From: CAVZTA01 sp963778025
GTDB lineage: Bacteria > Chloroflexota > Limnocylindria > Limnocylindrales > CSP1-4
Direction: 5' to 3'
DNA length: 64,000 nt
NCBI GenBank assembly: GCA_963778025.1
Contig: CAVZTA010000012.1
Span: 127,998 to 191,997, forward strand
Numbering within the stretch: position 1 is the stretch's first letter; each line of letters begins with the position of its first letter. The notes beneath the pieces were generated by a model. The model worked only from the letters and a program-made list of their open reading frames with translations. It was not told the origin of the DNA and ran no database searches. A program made the position numbers and the translations under genes. Positions 42,086-51,552 of this stretch are shown here, in pieces.

Positions 42086-44884
42086 ATGGCCGGCCGCGCC
42101 CTCCTCCTGCGGGCTGCGCCGGGATTCAGCCTCCCGGCGTTCGAGCGGTTCGCGCCACCCCCTTCGCCGGCCGTCGTCGCCGCGCGCATCGAGGCGCACT
42201 CCGCGCCGGGCGACATCGTCATCGACCTGCACAGCCGGGGAGGCTGGGTCGCCCGAAGCGCGATCGACCGCCAGCGCCGCGCGGTCAGCCTGGAGACGAC
42301 GCCCCTCGACCGCCTCCTCGCCGAGGTCGTCCTGCGCCCGCCCGACCTCCGGCACTTCGACGCCAGCGTCCAGACCCTCGCCGCGTCGCCGCGCCGCGAA
42401 TCCAGCCTCCGCCCCTCGATCGGCGAGCTCTACGCCAGCCGCTGCGCGACCTGCGGCCGGCCCATCGTCCTCGACGAGGTCGTCTGGGAACAGCTGCCCG
42501 ACGACGCCCAGGAGCCGCCCGAGTCGCTGGCCCCGTCGATGCTCGTCGATGCGGCCGGCCGCAAGTCCCGTCCGACCCGCAAGCACTATCGCTGCGTCGT
42601 GTGCCGGGATCAGCTCGGCGGCGGCGAGCAGCGCCAGGCGCCGCTCGACCCGAGCGACGTCCAGCGCGCCCTGCGCGTCGGCGAAGCGGACGAGACGCGC
42701 GCCAGGCTCCGCGTGCGGTTCCCGCTCCCTGATGATGAGGACCGCCTCATCGACGCCCTGCTGGATCTGCACACGCCGCGGCAGCTCGTCGCGCTCGGCG
42801 CGATCCTCGAGCGGATCGAGAGCGACCTTCGCGCTGCGCCCATCGCGGCGGCCCTGCGGTTGTCGTTCCTCCACGCACTCGCCCCGTCCAGCCGCCTGGC
42901 GACGGCGCCCGGACGCGTGGTCGCGCCCCGCATCGTCGGCGGACGGCTCAAGGCCCCCGGCGGGTCGACATGGCGGGAGCGGAACCCGTGGCTCGCGTTC
43001 GAGGACGGCGTCCGGACCGTGCGCGGCTTCATCCAGCGCCTCGAGAGTGGCGCCTACGGCCCGCTCCCGGCACGCCTCGGCGACGACCTGCGCAGCCTGG
43101 GCGAGGGAGCGGCGACGGTCGTCCTGAAGCAGGCGAGCCCAGCCGCGTACGCGGCGCTCGGGCTGGAGGCGGAGCACCTCGATCGGAGCGTCGGACGGCC
43201 GCGTGTCCGGCTGGTCCTGGGGTCGCCGCCGCTCCGTCCCAGCGCCGATCGACTGGCCTGGATGGTCCACGCGACGTCCTGGGTGCTGGGTCGCGAGGCC
43301 GCCTCGATGCTCCCGCTGGAGCCGCTGTTCGCGCCGACGGGACGTCCGCCGTGGAGCTGGCAGGCAGCGGCGCTCTCCCGGTCGCTCGCGGCGGTGTCGC
43401 CACTGCTCGCGCGCGACGCCCGCGCGGTCCTGCTGGTCGACGGCGAGGGCTCGGAGGCGCTGGTCGCCGCGACGCTGGGCGGCGTCCTCGCCGGGTATCG
43501 CCTGACCGCGGCGCGGCTCGCCGAGCCCGGCAGCGACGTCGGGGGCATCGTCGAGCTCGTCCCGCCCGGGTCGGGAGCGATCCCCGGCGGTCCACGGAGC
43601 CGCGCGAACGTCCCGCTCGATCCGCTCCCCGGAGGAGCCGGCGATCCCGACATCCGCCAGCCGAGCGGCCTGTTCGCCGCTCCGGAACGCGTCCCCAACG
43701 CCCCGTTCGACATCGCCGCGGTCGGCGCGACCGTCGTGGACACCGCGGTCGAGGTGCTCAAGGTCCGCGGCGAACCCGTCCGCTCCGACGGCCTGCTGGG
43801 CGAGATCCTCGTCGGGCTGGACCGGGCGGGGCACCTCCGACGGATGGTCCGCCGCGCGCCGACCGGAGAGCCGCCGGCGCCAGGGGCCGCGCCGTCGACC
43901 GAGACGCCGACGAACCTCGACCCGCCGGCACGCGACGGCACCCCGGCATCCGACGGCACCACCCCCGCACCCGATGCCACGGCCGACCCCGCCGCGGGCC
44001 GCGGTGACCAGGTGGAGCGCCTGCTCCGCATCATCCGCGAGGCACTCATCGCCGCCGACGGCGACCGCCTCGTCCGGACGGACGGCGATCGCTGGTGGCT
44101 CGCCGGCCGCGCCGACCGTGACGCGGCCGCCGTCCCCCTCGCGGACCGGGTCGAGTGGGCCGTCTACAGCCTCCTGTCGACCGCCGGACCGCTCAGCGAG
44201 GCCGCCTTCTTCGAGCGCATGGCGAGCCTGTTCACCGGCGCGGACCTGCCCGACGAGGCGCTCGTCCGCGCCTGCCTCGACAGCTACCGAAGCCTCGCCT
44301 CGACCCCGGATCGGCTGCTCACCGGGGACGACGTGCTGCGCCGCTCCCACGAGCACGACGAGCTGCTGGGCGTGCTCGCCGACCTCGGCCACCGGCTGGG
44401 GTTGTCGGTGTGGATCGGCGAGCGCCAGCAACGGCGCCGGGTCGATGGCCGCCCGCTCGGCGCCCGTCTCACCGAGCCTGAGCGCTCCGGGCCGCCGTAT
44501 CTCGGCGACGTCCGGACGGAGGACCTCGCGGAGGTCGACACGCTGTGGTACGTCCGCGGGCGGATGACGTTCGCCTGGGAGGTCGAATGGACCGCCATGC
44601 TGTCCGAGACCGTCCTCCGGCGCCACGCGCGCATCCCGCCCGACGACCGATTCATCCGCTTCCTGGTGATCCTCCCCGAACGCGCCGAGCTCGTCCGCCA
44701 CAAGCTGGAGCGGTCGCCGATCCTGCGAGCGGCCCTCGACGAGGGCGGCTGGCACCTGCTGAAGGCGAGCCACCTGCGCACGTGGGCGTCACGCGAGCGC
44801 CCGACGCTCGACGACCTCGAGCCGCTGCTCGGCCTCGACCCGCGCGTCGAGCGCACCGGCGAGCAGCTCGACCTGTTCGGCTAG
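42086..44884 (+). CDS. large zinc-ribbon protein resembling a degenerate DNA methylase, with C-terminal clamp motif
   Basis: A 932-aa protein not confidently recognised. The N-terminus resembles COG1743-type DNA methylases: GDIVIDLHSRGGWVARSAID (near residue 42) stands where motif I would be, followed by SLETTPLDRLLAEVVLRPPD, a segment normally reading DINPL. A zinc ribbon uses CATCGRP (near 121) and HYRCVVCRD (near 170). The glycines of motif I and an NPPY motif are not evident, so catalysis is doubtful. A winged-helix-like region occupies about 680-780. The chain ends EQLDLFG, with QLDLF at 927-931 matching the bacterial sliding-clamp consensus QL[SD]LF. Confidence 0.8.
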   Translation: MAGRALLLRAAPGFSLPAFERFAPPPSPAVVAARIEAHSAPGDIVIDLHSRGGWVARSAIDRQRRAVSLETTPLDRLLAEVVLRPPDLRHFDASVQTLAASPRRESSLRPSIGELYASRCATCGRPIVLDEVVWEQLPDDAQEPPESLAPSMLVDAAGRKSRPTRKHYRCVVCRDQLGGGEQRQAPLDPSDVQRALRVGEADETRARLRVRFPLPDDEDRLIDALLDLHTPRQLVALGAILERIESDLRAAPIAAALRLSFLHALAPSSRLATAPGRVVAPRIVGGRLKAPGGSTWRERNPWLAFEDGVRTVRGFIQRLESGAYGPLPARLGDDLRSLGEGAATVVLKQASPAAYAALGLEAEHLDRSVGRPRVRLVLGSPPLRPSADRLAWMVHATSWVLGREAASMLPLEPLFAPTGRPPWSWQAAALSRSLAAVSPLLARDARAVLLVDGEGSEALVAATLGGVLAGYRLTAARLAEPGSDVGGIVELVPPGSGAIPGGPRSRANVPLDPLPGGAGDPDIRQPSGLFAAPERVPNAPFDIAAVGATVVDTAVEVLKVRGEPVRSDGLLGEILVGLDRAGHLRRMVRRAPTGEPPAPGAAPSTETPTNLDPPARDGTPASDGTTPAPDATADPAAGRGDQVERLLRIIREALIAADGDRLVRTDGDRWWLAGRADRDAAAVPLADRVEWAVYSLLSTAGPLSEAAFFERMASLFTGADLPDEALVRACLDSYRSLASTPDRLLTGDDVLRRSHEHDELLGVLADLGHRLGLSVWIGERQQRRRVDGRPLGARLTEPERSGPPYLGDVRTEDLAEVDTLWYVRGRMTFAWEVEWTAMLSETVLRRHARIPPDDRFIRFLVILPERAELVRHKLERSPILRAALDEGGWHLLKASHLRTWASRERPTLDDLEPLLGLDPRVERTGEQLDLFG

Positions 44885-45000
44885 TCCCCCCGCGCGCCGC
44901 GCTACCCTAGGCCGCAACAGCCCAGCGCCCGGTCCCGATACGACCGAGGCGCTTCGCCATCCCGCGCGCAGCGGCACCGCGTCATGCCAGGAGCAGACCT

Positions 45001-46687
45001 GTGACCGAGACCACCACGCCCATCGACGCCCTCGCGGAGCGCTTCTGGGAGTCGTTCCTCCAGCTCCATCCGACGACCGCCACGATGTACGGCGACCCTC
45101 GCTACGACGACCGGCTCGACGACCCGGGACCCGCCGGACGCGCCGCGATCCGCAAGCTCGCCGAGGACACCCGCGCCGAAGCGCAGGCCATCGACCCGGT
45201 CGGGCTCTCGACGGAGGACCGCATCACCCGCGACATGCTGATCGTGCTGGGCGACCTCGCGGTCGCCGAGGACGACCTCGCGATGCATCGACTCCGCGGC
45301 GTCGACCAGATCGCCGGACCGCAGGCGGTCCTGCCGCAGATCGCGACGCTCCAGCCCGCCGACACGCCCGAGCGCCTCGAGCGGTTCCTCGATCGGCTCC
45401 GCGCCTATGGGCCGTACATGGACGCCTACCACGGGATCGTCCGGGAGAGCCTCGACAGCGGCGTGACCGCGCCGCGCATCGTCACCGAGCGCACCATCGA
45501 GCAGCTGAAGCGCCTCCTGGCCATCCCGCTCGACCAGGCGGTCGTGCCGTCGATGGCCCGCGTGGCGTCGGACGCCGACCGCGAACGCGTTCGCGAGGTC
45601 GTCGGCGAGGTCGTCCTCCCGGCTCAACAGGCCTACCTCGAGCTGCTCGAGTCCGAGTACCTCGCGAAGAGCCGCGAGGAGCCGGGACTCTGGGCGGCGC
45701 CCGACGGCGATGCCCTCTATCGCCAGTCGATCCGCTCCTGGACGACGCTGGACCTGGAGCCCGAGGACGTGCATCGCATCGGCCTGGAGGAGCTCGCGTC
45801 GATCGACGAGGAGCGCCGGGCCCTGGCCGCGAAGCACGGCTTCGGCGACGACGTCGTGCGCTACCGGACCTCGCTCACCGACCGAGCCGTCGAGCACCCC
45901 GCAGTCGCGTGAGGAGCTGGTCGCGCGCGCGACGGAGGACATCGGACGGGCCGGCGGCCTCGCCCCGAAGTGGTTCGGACGGACGCCGCGGGCTGCGTGC
46001 GAGGTCCGACCGGTCGAGGAGTTCAAGGAGAAGGACGCGCCGTTCGCGTACTACTACCCACCGACGGTCGATGGGTCGCGGCCCGGCATCTACTACGTCA
46101 ACAGCTACGACCTGCCGTCGCGCACGTACCTCAAGCTCGCGAGCACCACGTACCACGAAGCGATCCCGGGTCACCACTTCCAGATCGCGCTCGAGATCGA
46201 GCACCCGTCGCTCAACGTGTTCCGCCGGCTGGGCTCGCGCCTCGTCGGTGGCGCGTTCGCCGAAGGCTGGGGCCTGTACTCCGAACGCCTCGCCGACGAG
46301 ATGGGCCTGTACCGCGACGACGGCGAGCGGCTGGGCATGCTCGATGCGCAGGCGTGGCGTGCCGCGCGGCTGGTCGTCGACTCGGGCATGCACGGCCTCC
46401 GCTGGTCGCGCCAGCAGTCGATCGACTTCCTGCTCAAGACGGGCCTCTCGAACACCGATGCCGAGATCGAGACCGACCGCTACATCGTGTGGCCGGGCCA
46501 GGCCCTCACCTACATGATCGGGATGCGCGAGATCCGCCGTCTTCGCCGCGAGATCGAGCAGCGGGACGGCCCTGCGTTCGACATCCGCGCGTTCCACGAC
46601 GCGGTCCTGGGTCACGGATCCCTGCCGCTCGCCACGCTCGCCCGAGAGCTGCCGCGCTGGGTGGCGGAGCCGACGCCGGCCGCGTAG
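45001..46687 (+). pseudogene. DUF885 family protein (putative carboxypeptidase-like), frameshifted
   Basis: The first frame (GTG 45001, AGGAG site eight bases before) covers the N-terminal half of the DUF885 family, from RFWESFLQLHPTTATMYGDP to EELASIDEERRAL. The second frame continues QSREELVARATEDIGRA and carries the metal-binding motif TYHEAIPGHHFQIA, then FAEGWGLYSERLADEMGLY and TDRYIVWPGQALTYMIG, ending at 46687. Reading CCCC (45897-45900) as CCC joins them as VEHPQSREEL. Reconstructed length is about 560 aa, normal for the family. Likely an active gene with a sequence error. Convergent with the DAO oxidase. Confidence 0.8.
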
Positions 46688-46719
46688 ACGCTCGAGCCTG
46701 CGTCCGGAGAACCATCCTT

Positions 46720-46763
46720 CCGGCCTCAGGCGGCCCAGATGGAACGGCAGCCCTGAGGACCGG
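46720..46763. terminator. bidirectional hairpin between convergent genes
   Basis: CCGGCCTCAGG pairs with CCTGAGG-A-CCGG around a 21-base loop, in the 171-bp spacer between the DUF885 gene and the DAO oxidase. Further short stems (GGGCCG/CGGCCC near 46828-46851) and repeated GACCGGAG words are present. It probably serves both transcripts. Confidence 0.5.
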
Positions 46764-46858
46764 AGCGAGCGGGCTCGGACGCCCGTGAGCGAGGACCGGA
46801 GTGGGCCAACGCGGCAGATGGGCCGCATGGGGCCGGACCGTCGAAACGGCCCTTCGCG

Positions 46859-48235
46859 TCAAGAGTCGAAGCCGATGCCCAGGGCGTCCAGCGCCTTGAG
46901 GAAGATCGAGCGGCGACCCTCGTTCGCGTCGGCGCGCGCGATCTCGTGGCGCATCAGCGCGACCGCGGGCGTGCGGGCGGGTTCGAGCGGGATCGGGAAC
47001 GGCGCGCTCCGCACCAGGCGGAGCTTGAGCAGCTCCGAGTCGGGCCGCAGCAGCCAGTCGCGGACGACGCTGCCCGCCCAGCGCGCCGCCCCCACGCCCA
47101 GCCCGGTGTAGCCGAGCGCGTACACGACGCGCCCACCCATCGTCTCGCCGAACGCGACGCAGAACCGGGTCGAGGTGTCGATCGCGCCGCCCCAGCGGTA
47201 CGGGAAGGCGATGTCCGCGAGCTGCGGGAAGGTCGCGCGGAAGTGCCCCTCGAGCGTGTCGAACGTCGCCGGGCGGCGGTCGTACTCGGGCTTGACCGCG
47301 TTGCCCGGGTGATACACGGCGTCGTAGCCGCCCCACAGGATCCGGTCGTCGGCGGTCAGGCGGAAGTAGTGGAACTGGTAGCCGCTGTCGCTGAGACCCT
47401 GGCGACGCGCCCAGCCGATCGACGCGCGCTGATCGGGTGTCAGCGGCTCGGTGACCAGGACGTAGTCGTACACGGGCACGAACAGCGGGACCAGGCGGCG
47501 CAGCCAGCCCGAGTACGCGGACGTGGCCACGACGACGCGTCCGGCGTCCAGGATGGCGCCGTCGTCGGTGGTGACGCGCACCCCGCCGGCACGGCGGTCG
47601 AGGCGGCGGACGCGCGTGTCCTCGTGGATCGAGACGCCGCGACGCTCCGCGGCCTCCGCGAGTCCCCGGGCGAGCTTCGCCGGGTCGAGCATCACGGTGT
47701 GCTCCGGTCCCTCTTCGAAGCCGGCCAGGAAGCGCGGCGAATGGATCTCCGCCTGGATCCGGGCTCGGTCGTAGTAGCGGAGGTGGGAGTCGGCGGGCAG
47801 GTCCCGCGCCTCGTGCTCGAACTGCTCGGCCTGCCATCGCTCGGTGGCCACGCCGATGGCGCCGGTCCGCTCGAGGTCGCAGTCGATGCCCTCGGCCTCC
47901 ACGAACGCGCACAGCTCGGCGAGGTTGGCGATGCCGAGTCGTTCGAGCTCGTCGATCTCGTCGGGGAAGTGCAGCTCGCCGTTCGCGCGGCCATGCGTGA
48001 GGCTGGCCGCGCAGAACCCGCCGTTCCGCCCGCTCGCCCCGAACCCGACCTCCTCCTGCTCGAGGATCACGACACGCAGCGCGGGGTCGGCGTCGGCAAG
48101 CTGGATCGCCGTCCACAGCCCGGTGAAGCCGCCCCCGACGATGGCGACATCGGCATCGGCGATGCCGCGCAGGGCGGGACGGTGCGGGCCACGCGGCGAG
48201 GCGGCCAGCCAGTAGCTGACGGGTTCGGTCGACAT
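46859..48235 (-). CDS. FAD-dependent oxidoreductase, DAO (amine/amino-acid oxidase) family
   Basis: A 458-aa flavoenzyme. IVGGGFTGLWTA (glycines at 34-39) binds FAD, LRVVILEQEEVGFGASGRNGG is the family's next segment (strand end and FAD loop), and GGRVVYALGYTGLGVG lies near the C-terminus. The SGRNGGF pattern and overall layout resemble PuuB/gamma-glutamylputrescine oxidase and glycine/sarcosine oxidases. The substrate is uncertain. ATG 48235 is chosen over the open upstream frame because the DAO core starts at the usual distance. Divergent from the alcohol dehydrogenase across 74 bp. Confidence 0.88.
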   Translation of the reverse strand: MSTEPVSYWLAASPRGPHRPALRGIADADVAIVGGGFTGLWTAIQLADADPALRVVILEQEEVGFGASGRNGGFCAASLTHGRANGELHFPDEIDELERLGIANLAELCAFVEAEGIDCDLERTGAIGVATERWQAEQFEHEARDLPADSHLRYYDRARIQAEIHSPRFLAGFEEGPEHTVMLDPAKLARGLAEAAERRGVSIHEDTRVRRLDRRAGGVRVTTDDGAILDAGRVVVATSAYSGWLRRLVPLFVPVYDYVLVTEPLTPDQRASIGWARRQGLSDSGYQFHYFRLTADDRILWGGYDAVYHPGNAVKPEYDRRPATFDTLEGHFRATFPQLADIAFPYRWGGAIDTSTRFCVAFGETMGGRVVYALGYTGLGVGAARWAGSVVRDWLLRPDSELLKLRLVRSAPFPIPLEPARTPAVALMRHEIARADANEGRRSIFLKALDALGIGFDS

Positions 48236-48295
48236 GGCGCTCGATCGTAGGGTCGCCGTCCGCGCCCGCGCCGACGCGGCGCGTCTGACGGGCGG

Positions 48296-48301
48296 TACCG
48301 T
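48296..48301 (+). promoter_or_regulatory. -10 box of the alcohol dehydrogenase, probably leaderless
   Basis: TACCGT is eight bases before ATG 48310, with no ribosome binding site between them. Confidence 0.4.
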
Positions 48302-48309
48302 GGCGGCCG

Positions 48310-49356
48310 ATGCGTGCCGTCCTGTACCAGGCGTTCCTCGAGGCACCCGCGGTCGTCGACGTCCCTGAGCCTGCCGTCACGCCCGATGGGGCGATCATCC
48401 GGGTCGAGGCGACCGGGCTCTGCCGCTCCGACTGGCACGGCTGGATGGGCCACGACGCGGACATCGTGCCGCCGCACATCCCGGGTCATGAGTTCGCCGG
48501 GACGATCGCGGCGATCGGGCCGGAGGTCGTCGGGGGCTGGCGCATCGGCGACCGGGTCACGGCGCCGTTCGTGTGCGCGTGCGGTGTCTGCCCGCCCTGC
48601 CTCGCGGGCGACCACCAGATCTGCGACGCGCAGGAACAGCCCGGGTTCACGTACCACGGCTCGTTCGCCGAGCTCGTCGCCGTCCCGCGCGCATCGGTGA
48701 ATCTCGTCCGACTGCCGGACGGGCTCGACTTCGTGACCGCCGCGTCCCTCGGCTGCCGGTTCGCGACGGCCTACCGGGCGGTGACGATGCAGGGGCGCCT
48801 GGTCGCGGGGGAGTGGCTTGCGGTGTTCGGGTGCGGCGGCGTGGGGCTGTCGGCGGTGATGATCGGGGCGTCCCTCGGCGCGCGCGTCGTCGCGGTCGAT
48901 GTGTCGCCGCCTGCGCTGGCGGCGGCGCGGGACGCCGGGGCGGAGCTGACCGTGGATGGGACCACTGCGGACGTCGCGGCGGCTGTTCGCGAGGCGACGG
49001 GTGGCGGGGCGCACCTGACCGTCGACGCCCTGGGCTCGCGCGCCACGGCGACCGCGGCGATCGGATCGCTGCGGAAGCGCGGACGACACGTCCAGGTCGG
49101 CCTGCTGGTCGGCGACGACGCCCGTCCGCCGCTGCCGATGGAGCTGGTCATCGCGCGGGAGCTCGAGATCCTCGGCAGCCACGGGCTGTCCGCGCGGGAC
49201 TACCCGGCGATGCTCGGGGAGATCGTCGCAGGACGCCTCCATCCGGAGCGGCTCGTCGGCCGGACCATCGGCCTCGACGAGGCACCGGCGGCGCTCATGG
49301 CGATGGGCGGACCACCGACGACGCCAGGGATGACGGTGATCCGCCCGAACGGCTGA
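48310..49356 (+). CDS. zinc-dependent alcohol dehydrogenase family protein
   Basis: A 348-aa medium-chain dehydrogenase. Catalytic zinc ligands lie in GLCRSDWHGW (C38) and PGHEFAG (H60), the structural zinc cysteines in CACGVCPPCLAGDHQIC, and the cofactor loop is GCGGVGLSAV near residue 178, with VVAVDV as the next strand, suggesting NAD. It is a complete enzyme; the alcohol substrate cannot be told. Its 3' end faces the exported FAD oxidoreductase across a 284-bp spacer. Confidence 0.92.
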   Translation: MRAVLYQAFLEAPAVVDVPEPAVTPDGAIIRVEATGLCRSDWHGWMGHDADIVPPHIPGHEFAGTIAAIGPEVVGGWRIGDRVTAPFVCACGVCPPCLAGDHQICDAQEQPGFTYHGSFAELVAVPRASVNLVRLPDGLDFVTAASLGCRFATAYRAVTMQGRLVAGEWLAVFGCGGVGLSAVMIGASLGARVVAVDVSPPALAAARDAGAELTVDGTTADVAAAVREATGGGAHLTVDALGSRATATAAIGSLRKRGRHVQVGLLVGDDARPPLPMELVIARELEILGSHGLSARDYPAMLGEIVAGRLHPERLVGRTIGLDEAPAALMAMGGPPTTPGMTVIRPNG

Positions 49357-49413
49357 GCCATGCGCTCCGGTCCCGGGCGTCTCGGGCAGGCGGGTTCCGC
49401 CTCCCGGTGCTCA

Positions 49414-49592
49414 CCTGGTGTGCATTTCGGGGGCTGGGACGTGACAAGGCGCGCCGAGGCGGCCCCTTCCGGCGGATCGTGCACACCGGCCGATCATCCG
49501 CCCGTCCAAGGGCCGCCCGGACGGCCGCCAACGCGCCGTCGGGCTCGCTGACCGCCGCCAGTCGGCCGGCAGCGCCAGAGATGCACACCAGG
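49414..49592. repeat. 179-bp inverted-repeat spacer between convergent genes
   Basis: CCTGGTGTGCAT (49414-49425) and ATGCACACCAGG (49581-49592) are exact complements, with further imperfect pairing inside. A central stem, GGCGGAT/ATCCGCC (49471-49502), encloses GTGCACACC. Size and plan (terminal repeats with TGCA plus a central hairpin) recall the 177-bp elements, but the end sequences differ. No gene lies in 49357-49640. Confidence 0.55.
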
Positions 49593-49640
49593 CGATCACG
49601 GCCGAGGTCAGGCGCCGGGTCGGGACGATCGCGCGCCGGC

Positions 49641-51374
49641 CTACCCGCTTCCGACCGCCCTCGACGAGGACGTGTGGACGCGAAGGACCGAGCCGCGTGC
49701 CCCGAGGGCCTTCTGGAGCGCACGGACCGAGATGTCCTGGACGGGGATCGGCGAGCCGGTCGTGGTCCAGCCGCCGGGCATCGGCTTGACGCCGCGGATC
49801 GCCAGCATCGCGGCGCGGCCGGCGGCCTCGCCCATGATCATCAGCTGCGCTTCCATCCGGAGCGATCCCCAGGCGACGTGCGTCGCCGACGCCGCCACGG
49901 GGACCAGGAGATTGAGCATCTGCGCTCGCTTGGGCGTGATGATGCGATACGGGATCGCGTAGTTGTGCTTGGAGGCCGAGAACCACCCCTCCTCGTAGAG
50001 GTAGCCATCCGAGCCCAGCCAGCGGGTGACGTCGTGCATGTCGAGGCGGTAGGACCCGACGCCGATCACGTCGCCCTTCCAGCGGTTCGTCGTGATGTCG
50101 GCCTGCCGGAGCACCGCCGTGCCGACCATCCGCCGACCCTCCCGGAGGTACAGCTGGCGCGGGAAGTGCCCGTTGTCGGTCCACTCATCGGCACACCAGC
50201 CGTAGCGTGCGAGGCGGCTTCGGATCGCCCAGTGGATCGATGGATGGGTCCGAAGGAAATACAGCAGGCCCTTCGTCCAGCGCTGGTGGGCGAGGTGGAT
50301 CGAGCGTCGCTGCGCGCCGGTCGCACTGGGGTAGCTCCAGTTGCGACCCGGAAGGGCGAGGCTGACGCCCGGACCGTCGTTGACGTCGACCTTGTGGTCA
50401 AGGGTGGGCTTGACCATCAGCGCCCAGTCGAGCGTGGGCGAGCGTCCCAAACGTGCCGCGCGTGCGCGAAGGTACGCGGCGACGGCCGCGTAGTCGCTCG
50501 CGCGGTACGTGGACGGCGCCCTGAAGGCGACCCGGTTGGCCGGATCCGACGAGAGGCACAGGCGGAAGTTCGAGTCCTGGATCCCACGGTCCGCCGACCC
50601 GACCGGCCCCGGGGCCTCGGCCGCGACCGGCGGCAACGTCATGCCGGACGGCACCCGGAACATCCGGCGCGCCGGTCTCCGACCGGCCAGGCTCTCGCCG
50701 GTGGCCGCTCGGGATTCGCGGCCGATCCGGAACGTGACCCCGGCTTCGGCAAGGAGATCGCCCTCGTACGACGCGTCGATGAAGATGGTGGCCCCGAAAC
50801 GCCGGCCGGACGTCATCGCGACGGAGCGGATCCTCCGGTCGTTGACGGAGGCGCCGCCGGGTCGGACGAGTCGTTCGTTGTAGTGGACGCGGACGCCGGC
50901 CTCGCGAAGCAGGTCGATGAACACGCGCTCCGCGACGTGCGGCTCGAAGTCGAACTGCGTGGCGCGCGTGCCCTGGCGTCGCTGGATCCGCGTGAACACG
51001 CTGCGCGTGATCCCGCCGATCGTCGACGCGTCACCGACGTCGGTGTGGGCGAGCCCATTGGCCATCATCCCGCCGAGGTGGCTCGTGGGCTCCAGCAGCC
51101 GCACCGTCGCGCCCGCCCGGGCCGCCGAGATGGCAGCGACGATGCCCCCGGGCGTCCCGCCGTAGACGAGCACATGGCTCGTCGAGGTCACGGCGGATGG
51201 CTCCAGCCGCTCGCCGGCGGCGGTCACCGGAGCGCGAAGCGGAGCCTGCAGCGGCGCGTGCGCGGCCGCCGGTGCGACGGTCCCCGGGTTCGGGATGACC
51301 AGGAGCGTCGCGGCCAGCGAGAGAGCCGCCGCGGACGACAGGCACGTCGAAACAGAGCGCGTGAATGTGGCCAT
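49641..51374 (-). CDS. exported FAD-dependent oxidoreductase, first paralogue
   Basis: A 577-aa protein with a signal peptide (basic MATFTRSVSTCLSSAAALSL, hydrophobic core, APAAAHA cleavage region near 34-39) and an FAD_oxidored (PF12831-type) domain: HVLVYGGTPGGIVAAISAA at about 67-85, LLEPTSHLGGMMANGL, FIDASYEGDLLAEAG and the C-terminal MIMGEAAGRAAMLAI. Members are found with polysaccharide- and lyase-related genes, but their reactions are poorly defined. ATG 51374 follows GGAGG at nine bases. That site lies in one strand of a possible pseudoknot in the leader. Confidence 0.85.
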   Translation of the reverse strand: MATFTRSVSTCLSSAAALSLAATLLVIPNPGTVAPAAAHAPLQAPLRAPVTAAGERLEPSAVTSTSHVLVYGGTPGGIVAAISAARAGATVRLLEPTSHLGGMMANGLAHTDVGDASTIGGITRSVFTRIQRRQGTRATQFDFEPHVAERVFIDLLREAGVRVHYNERLVRPGGASVNDRRIRSVAMTSGRRFGATIFIDASYEGDLLAEAGVTFRIGRESRAATGESLAGRRPARRMFRVPSGMTLPPVAAEAPGPVGSADRGIQDSNFRLCLSSDPANRVAFRAPSTYRASDYAAVAAYLRARAARLGRSPTLDWALMVKPTLDHKVDVNDGPGVSLALPGRNWSYPSATGAQRRSIHLAHQRWTKGLLYFLRTHPSIHWAIRSRLARYGWCADEWTDNGHFPRQLYLREGRRMVGTAVLRQADITTNRWKGDVIGVGSYRLDMHDVTRWLGSDGYLYEEGWFSASKHNYAIPYRIITPKRAQMLNLLVPVAASATHVAWGSLRMEAQLMIMGEAAGRAAMLAIRGVKPMPGGWTTTGSPIPVQDISVRALQKALGARGSVLRVHTSSSRAVGSG

Positions 51375-51425
51375 CGCTCGGCCTCCGTCCTGGTGCGTCG
51401 CCCCCCGGCGGAGGCCGCCTGCACC
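51375..51425 (-). promoter_or_regulatory. candidate pseudoknot leader covering the ribosome binding site (first paralogue)
   Basis: Read on the reverse strand, four segments alternate: TGGTGC, CGGCCTCCG, GCACCA, CGGAGGCCG. Segment 1 pairs with 3 and segment 2 with 4 (nine perfect pairs, 51409-51417 with 51379-51387), the arrangement of an H-type pseudoknot. Segment 4 contains the GGAGG ribosome binding site. The leader of the neighbouring paralogue aligns with it. It does not match a riboswitch class I know. Confidence 0.5.
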
Positions 51426-51552
51426 ATCGAAGCGCTACGGGCCGGCGTCGAAACCCCTCGGTCAGGCAGCGCCGATCCGAAACCTCCCGACGCAGATGCA
51501 CGAGCCGTGTGACACCAGCCGACCGAACGGGACGGCGGCGGCGCTCGGACGG

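Noticed and set aside
42071..44773. A 900-aa open frame on the reverse strand opposite the 932-aa gene
   Set aside because: It is the mirror of a real high-GC gene: it is Arg/Asp/Ala-rich without domains, while the forward frame has a zinc ribbon and family-like strands. Other very long frames (reverse 2107-4896, forward 48573-51512, reverse 58381-60810) were dropped for the same reason.
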